DNA of 64,000 nt, taken from contig CANNCL010000002.1 in NCBI GenBank assembly GCA_947503155.1, positions 124,001-188,000 of the forward strand, written 5' to 3'. Below are positions 59,728 to 64,000 of this stretch, in pieces. This stretch comes from an uncultured Erythrobacter sp. (lineage in GTDB: Bacteria; Pseudomonadota; Alphaproteobacteria; Sphingomonadales; Sphingomonadaceae). The notes under the pieces were generated by a model. That model was given only the letters and a program-made list of their open reading frames with translations, made no database searches and was not told where the DNA came from. The stretch's first letter is position 1; each line of letters opens with the position of its first letter. A program made the position numbers and the translations under genes.

Positions 59728-60447
59728 TCAAAAACGGGTCGTAAACTGGATCACCGCATCCGGCAGCAGGTCGAGCACGGCGATCTCTATCACCTTGTCA
59801 AAGCCGGTCATCACCATCAATCCGACCAAAAGCAGCGCCCCGCCAAATAGCGGTTTTCCGTATTTTGCCAGCGCGCCCAGTGTTTTGCGGCGTTCGCCCA
59901 TCGCTTTGCGAGAGCCATAGGCAAAGGATAATATAGAGGTCGCAACGCCCAACCCAAAGATCAGGAAAATGAAGAAACTGCTGATCAGGTTCTGGCCCTG
60001 ACTGGCGGCCGCAATTGCGACGCCTAAGGTTGGACCAACGCACGGCGCCCATACGATGCCGAGCAGCAAGCCAATTGCAAATTGCCCATGCCAACCATCT
60101 CCGCTGACCCGCGCCAAGCGCTGATTGCCGAAATTGGCGATTGGCGCAGCGGCAGCCGACAAAGCGGCCTGAGCCTGCGGGAAGAGCAGAACCCCGCCGG
60201 CAATCGCCAACATCGCGCCCGCAAACAGGCGCACCATCTGTTCATTGATGCCGAGCGAATAGCCAAATGCGATCACTGTAAATCCGAACAGCGTAAAGCT
60301 GGTCACCAAACCGCCCGCGAGCGCGAGCGGTCCAAACCGGCTCTTGCCCAATGCCGATGCGACCAAGATCGGCACCAACGGCAAGACACACGGATTGAGG
60401 ATCGTGACCAGCCCCGCAATGAAGGAAAGAGCCGCGCTACCCAGCAT
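59728..60447 (-). CDS. ccdA: Cytochrome c biogenesis protein CcdA
   Basis: A 239-residue protein with six hydrophobic helices. The paired cysteines of the DsbD-like transmembrane domain are present: ILNPCVLPLVPILVA and IVWAPCVGPTLGVAIAAA. CcdA passes electrons from cytoplasmic thioredoxin to periplasmic partners used in cytochrome c maturation. A thioredoxin-like gene precedes it by 40 bp on the same strand. Full-length DsbD is also present at 46244, so the cell has two such electron conduits. Confidence 0.9.
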   Translation of the reverse strand: MLGSAALSFIAGLVTILNPCVLPLVPILVASALGKSRFGPLALAGGLVTSFTLFGFTVIAFGYSLGINEQMVRLFAGAMLAIAGGVLLFPQAQAALSAAAAPIANFGNQRLARVSGDGWHGQFAIGLLLGIVWAPCVGPTLGVAIAAASQGQNLISSFFIFLIFGLGVATSILSFAYGSRKAMGERRKTLGALAKYGKPLFGGALLLVGLMVMTGFDKVIEIAVLDLLPDAVIQFTTRF

Positions 60448-60487
60448 AGATTTTCAGCCTGATGATATTGGGCGTTGTGCTGGGCGC

Positions 60488-60889
60488 TTAAAGCGCGCCC
60501 AGCACCACGGAACGCAGCCGCGCGCGGTTTGTCTCCGCGATAGAGCGCGTGGTTTCGGCCGTGCCATTAAACACCAGCACAGTGGATTGGCGCGGTACGC
60601 GGTGCGCGCGCAAGAACGCTTTTTCTTCGTCGAAATTGACCTTTACGAACAAGACATCGCCGCTCGCGCGTTCTTGGCGCAGTTCATCGAGGATCGGCGC
60701 CTGAGCGCGGCAGGTCGGGCACCAATCGGCGTAGATGTCGACGACGATGGTCTTGCCCTTTTCCTGTGCCATCACAAATTCCGCCTCGTCATAGGCTTGC
60801 CAACCGGCGGTGCTTGCCTGCGCACTCAGCTGCATGGCGCCGATCACGAGCGCTCCGATTACGGCGATTAGGACGAAGAGGCGGGTCAT
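60488..60889 (-). CDS. Thioredoxin-fold protein with N-terminal signal anchor
   Basis: A 133-residue protein. A hydrophobic N-terminal segment (about 2-25) acts as signal peptide or anchor and is followed by a thioredoxin domain with the active site DWCPTCR in VVDIYADWCPTCRAQAPILD. DVLFVKVNFDEEKAFLRAHRV and PRQSTVLVFNG (cis-proline region) follow. The ATG at 60889 has GGAG nine bases upstream; a TTG five codons earlier is less likely. It is probably the periplasmic partner of CcdA, whose gene follows. Confidence 0.9.
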   Translation of the reverse strand: MTRLFVLIAVIGALVIGAMQLSAQASTAGWQAYDEAEFVMAQEKGKTIVVDIYADWCPTCRAQAPILDELRQERASGDVLFVKVNFDEEKAFLRAHRVPRQSTVLVFNGTAETTRSIAETNRARLRSVVLGAL

Positions 60890-60982
60890 TAGCGATGGCT
60901 CCAAACAGTATAATCGGCCAATTGCTGACAGATCTATTCAGAGTTCGCGGACATGCGCCGCGCGGTTACAAAATCCCGTGAA

Positions 60983-62464
60983 TTATTTCGCAGGCACAAT
61001 GTCCGCATTTTGGTTTGCCGTGGCCTTGCTCACCGCAACGATTGCCGCCCAAGCCGCGATGAAACCGGGCACGATCTCATACAACCCTTCGCCGCCAATG
61101 AAGCTCGCATTGAGACCCAGCGCGATCCATGCCCCTGTCACCAGAGCGCCAGTGACCAATCCAGCGACCGCGCCAGTGCCCGTCATACCCCTCCACGTCA
61201 GCGCCAGAATGATCAGCGGACCAAATGCCGCGCCAAATCCGGCCCAAGCATTTGCGACCAGGCCCAGCACTTCGCTGTTCGGATTGCTGGCCAGCACCAT
61301 CGCCGCCGCCGCGACCAGCGCAACACAGATACGCCCCACATTCACCGCTTCGCGTTCGCCCGCTTCTTTGCGCAGGAACAGCCGGTAGAAATCCTCTGTC
61401 AGCGAACTGGAAGAGACCAAAAGCTGCGAGGAAATCGTACTCATAATCGCAGCAAGCAAGGCGGCATATAAGAACCCGGTGATCGCAGGGTGAAACAGCA
61501 ATTCGGCCAGCACGATGAAGATCGTCTCCGCATCCTCGACCACCACACCGTTCGCCTGCGCATATGCGCGCCCGCAAATGCCGACGCCCACTGCGCCGAT
61601 CAGCGCCACTGCCATCCAAGACAGCCCGATATTGCGCGCCACTGCGACCTTTTCCACCGTGTCGATCGCCATGAAACGCACGATGATATGCGGCTGTCCG
61701 AAATAGCCCAGCCCCCATGTCACCGCGCTGATAAAGCCAAGCACGGTCAGCCCTTCGCTCAGACTGAGGAACCCATCCACCGGCACCGCGCTTAGCGATA
61801 CCTCTTCTGTGCCCGTGCCGCCAAACATCACGACCAAAGGCATAATGACCAGCGCGATCACCATGATGATGCCTTGCACAAAATCCGTGAGGCTTACCGC
61901 CAAAAACCCGCCAACCATTGTATAGGCAAGCACGATCCCAGCGGTGATGACAATGCCAAGCATATAGTCCGACATGCCCGTATCAGGCAGAATGCCTGCG
62001 AAAGCGGTTTCAAACAGTTTGCCCCCACCAACCAGCCCGGCTGCGGTGTAAACGGTGAAGAACACGACAATCACAACCGCGCTGATCACGCGCAAATTGG
62101 TCCCCTGATCGGGGAAACGATTGGCGAGAAACTGCGGAATGGTCAGCGCATTGCCATATTCCTCCGTCTGCGCGCGCAGACGCGGGGCAACCACGATCCA
62201 ATTGGCAACCGCGCCTGCAAACAGACCAATCCCAATCCAAGCCGCCGACAACCCCGTTAGATACAGCGCCCCCGGCAGCCCAAGCAGCAACCACCCCGAC
62301 ATATCCGAAGCGCCAGCAGAGAGAGCCGCAACCGAAGGCGGCAAATTTCGCCCGGCGAGCAAATAGCCCGCGCTGTCCGAAGCGGACTTACGCCAAGCGT
62401 AAAGGCCGATGCCGATCATCAATACGAAATAGGCGGCGAGCGAGATAAGCGTTGCGGTGTTCAT
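60983..62464 (-). CDS. putP: Sodium/proline symporter PutP
   Basis: A 493-residue protein with about 13 membrane helices. SSS-family signatures: AYFVLMIGIGLYAWRKSAS, the sodium-site LSAGASDMSGWLLLGLPGALY, GLGYFGQPHIIVRFMAID and LAAIMSTISSQLLVSSSSLT. It imports proline with Na+. The ATG at 62464 starts just before the first helix; an upstream TTG/ATG extension is not family-like. No putA is adjacent. Confidence 0.93.
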   Translation of the reverse strand: MNTATLISLAAYFVLMIGIGLYAWRKSASDSAGYLLAGRNLPPSVAALSAGASDMSGWLLLGLPGALYLTGLSAAWIGIGLFAGAVANWIVVAPRLRAQTEEYGNALTIPQFLANRFPDQGTNLRVISAVVIVVFFTVYTAAGLVGGGKLFETAFAGILPDTGMSDYMLGIVITAGIVLAYTMVGGFLAVSLTDFVQGIIMVIALVIMPLVVMFGGTGTEEVSLSAVPVDGFLSLSEGLTVLGFISAVTWGLGYFGQPHIIVRFMAIDTVEKVAVARNIGLSWMAVALIGAVGVGICGRAYAQANGVVVEDAETIFIVLAELLFHPAITGFLYAALLAAIMSTISSQLLVSSSSLTEDFYRLFLRKEAGEREAVNVGRICVALVAAAAMVLASNPNSEVLGLVANAWAGFGAAFGPLIILALTWRGMTGTGAVAGLVTGALVTGAWIALGLNASFIGGEGLYEIVPGFIAAWAAIVAVSKATANQNADIVPAK

Positions 62465-62568
62465 AATGCACAGGCGGGTAACAGGTGGGCGGGCGGTTGG
62501 CCACCTGAGCGGCATTGGGCAATGATACAGCGCCTGCGCTTGGGCAGTCTAGACGTGTTCCTGCGAAT

Positions 62569-63372
62569 TTATGATCCAGCTGACTGCGGCGTTTGCATCC
62601 AATAGAATTCAAACCGCTCAACAGACGTGCCGAAATATTGCTGATGGGCAAGGTATTCGGGCGATTGCTGAACCGCTGAAAAGCCATCCGGGCTGTCCCA
62701 TTCCACAAAGGTAAGCTGGCTTGGCGCGGAGGGCGGTGATGCATGCGATTCCATTGAAGGTCCGCGCATCTTGTACATAAAGCGCCCGCCCGCACGTGTA
62801 ACTGCGGGCTCGATGCCTGTCAGATAGCGGTCATAATCTGCCGGATTTTCTTCATTCAACCACGCGACAACGACTGTGTAATGTTTCGCAGGGTCGAATT
62901 GCAGTGATAGGTCATCCTGCAATGCGATGCTGTAAACTTTCAACTCGCTCCATGCATCGGGCCGGGTCGCTTTGATCGCAGGCCAGTCAGGATGCGCAGC
63001 GAAATCGTCTGCCGACGCCTGATCCGGCCAAGAGAAGAATGAGAAAACCTCTGGTGCAAAATCACTGATGACGCTGCGGGTAACATTCAATTGTCCGAGC
63101 CTTTGGAAACCAAAACTGGACGCGATTGGAAACGCGGTGCGGCCATATGTACGGGCGGCGTCCTGTCCGCCCTCGCGCGCCTCGGATGCGATGACCTGAA
63201 GCACTTCGCCGCGCCGCATCTCAACCGAAAATCCGGGAGCAGCTTGCGGCGGGCTTTCAACAGCGGGAGCGGCTGCAGGTTTGCGCTCCCCCGCATTGGG
63301 ATTGCCGGCAAGTACAAGCGTGCCAGAGGCAAAAGTCGCGGCCAATAGGGATATCTTAAAAAGGGTCGTCAT
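62569..63372 (-). CDS. Secreted protein with two dimeric alpha/beta-barrel (DUF1330-like) repeats
   Basis: A 267-residue protein with a signal peptide (about 1-22; TLFKISLLAATFASGTLVLA) and a Pro/Ala-rich linker, then two ferredoxin-like repeats. The first is about 45-135 (VISDFAPEVFSFFSWPDQAS) and the second about 160-260 (YDRYLTGIEPAVTRAGGRFM, LTFVEWDSPDGFSAVQQSPE). The second matches the DUF1330 pattern well. Function unknown. The start at 63372 is the ATG before the signal peptide; the longer frame upstream lacks coding character. It is divergent from the LysR gene (117 bp). Confidence 0.75.
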   Translation of the reverse strand: MTTLFKISLLAATFASGTLVLAGNPNAGERKPAAAPAVESPPQAAPGFSVEMRRGEVLQVIASEAREGGQDAARTYGRTAFPIASSFGFQRLGQLNVTRSVISDFAPEVFSFFSWPDQASADDFAAHPDWPAIKATRPDAWSELKVYSIALQDDLSLQFDPAKHYTVVVAWLNEENPADYDRYLTGIEPAVTRAGGRFMYKMRGPSMESHASPPSAPSQLTFVEWDSPDGFSAVQQSPEYLAHQQYFGTSVERFEFYWMQTPQSAGS

Positions 63373-63489
63373 GGGGGCATTCCGATCAGGGTTGGTTGAT
63401 AAATGCACCAATAGCCCCGTAATCGAACAATTGTTGGCTAGTTTTTTGGCGTCATTGGTGCAAAATCGTTCCAAAGAAGGGGTGCGTAA

Positions 63490-64000
63490 ATGGATGATTG
63501 GGATAACTACCGGCTGATCTTGGCTCTGGCACGGTCGGGGACTATGCGCGCAGCTGCAATCGATCTGGGTCTGACGCACACCACCGTTTCGCGGCGTTTA
63601 GCGGTGCTGCAAGATGCACGCGGACGTTTGTTTGAGAAAACCACAGATGGGTATGTTGCGACTGCGCTGGGGTATGCGCTGATCGAAGTGGCTGAGAAAA
63701 TGGAAAGCCTGTCGCTCGCCGGAGCGCGGCATCAGAGGGCGCTGGATCAAGAGATTGCTGGCACGATCACGCTGTCTTTGCCCGAAGCGATTGCGCAATA
63801 TTTGCTGCTGGAAGATTTGCTTGAATTCACTCAGCTCCATCCTTCTATCGAACTGCGGGTGGAGACGAGCTACCGCTTTGTCGACCTAGATCGGTCAGAG
63901 GCGGATGTGGTAATTCGCGGCGCACAAGAACCGCCCGATCATTTGGTAGGACAGCGGCTATTTCCGAACTTCGTGACCTATTACGCAAACAAGGAATATC
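63490..64000 (+). CDS. LysR-type transcriptional regulator, N-terminal part (truncated by window end)
   Basis: The first 170 residues are present and the frame runs off the window. The N-terminal winged HTH is clear: RLILALARSGTMRAAAIDLG and LTHTTVSRRLAVLQDARG, followed by GYVATALGYALIEVAEKMES and the start of the effector-binding domain (GTITLSLPEAIAQYLLLEDL). GAAGGGG lies about eight bases before the ATG. Being divergent from the DUF1330-like gene, it may regulate that gene, as LysR proteins often do. Confidence 0.88.
   Translation, partial: MDDWDNYRLILALARSGTMRAAAIDLGLTHTTVSRRLAVLQDARGRLFEKTTDGYVATALGYALIEVAEKMESLSLAGARHQRALDQEIAGTITLSLPEAIAQYLLLEDLLEFTQLHPSIELRVETSYRFVDLDRSEADVVIRGAQEPPDHLVGQRLFPNFVTYYANKEY

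Overview
The window looks like chromosome of an alphaproteobacterium, most likely order Sphingomonadales and probably family Erythrobacteraceae. The grounds are moderately high GC, ATGA-coupled operons, the order tsaD-gpsA / hemC-hemD-Mic60-like gene that is typical of alphaproteobacteria, an alternative oxidase, a Phe/Tyr/Trp catabolic gene set, and a CHASE2/FecR/CHAT/TPS locus of a kind I associate with erythrobacters and cyanobacteria. The taxonomic call is inference. I saw no insertion sequence, prophage, CRISPR array or rRNA.

Layout. 1-1204: end of an ABC-2 permease, a small membrane protein and hspQ. 1429-1519: tRNA-Ser(CGA). 1581-5276: tightly coupled operon phhA-kynA-kynB-kynU (Phe to Tyr; Trp to anthranilate). 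5269-26303: the most unusual region. It holds a split partner-switching set (RsbW-like HATPase, STAS protein, CHASE2-PP2C phosphatase), an MBL hydrolase, a secreted FecR protein and an OmpA-like lipoprotein. These sit beside a five-gene operon: TPS transporter, 2577-aa glycine-rich adhesin, secreted TPR-CHAT caspase-like protein, CHASE2-adenylate cyclase and a secreted protein of unknown family. A highly structured leader lies upstream of the operon and a strong intrinsic terminator closes it. 26507-35764: metabolic genes (DCC protein, FMN alpha-hydroxyacid oxidase, succinate-semialdehyde-type dehydrogenase, alanine dehydrogenase, alternative oxidase, fahA-maiA, glutaryl-CoA dehydrogenase, an HhH protein).

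35863-44911: a VWA lipoprotein, a small secreted protein, a polysaccharide flippase, gpsA and tsaD on the minus strand, divergent from hemC-hemD and a mitofilin/Mic60-like gene. 44926-53262: UbiH-type hydroxylase, DsbD, a lipoprotein, uvrB, two DUF3617-like proteins (one with an EF-hand loop) and an alpha/beta hydrolase. 53400-57459: the Anbu proteasome-like cluster (ATP-grasp, alpha-E, transglutaminase, Anbu), followed by a degenerate FixJ-like regulator and a strong terminator. 58408-64000: extensin-like protein, VOC protein, CcdA, thioredoxin, PutP, a DUF1330-like secreted protein and the 5' part of a LysR regulator.

How the genes may work together. PhhA feeds tyrosine to homogentisate breakdown, whose last two steps (MaiA, FahA) are near 32-33.6 kb. 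KynABU and GcdH belong to tryptophan and glutaryl-CoA catabolism. DsbD, CcdA and the thioredoxin serve periplasmic thiol chemistry. In the 5.3-26.3 kb locus two CHASE2 receptors with different outputs (phosphatase and cyclic AMP) flank an adhesin exporter and a caspase-like protein, which suggests a signalling-controlled surface system. That is inference. All family names come from reading motifs by eye, without a database search.
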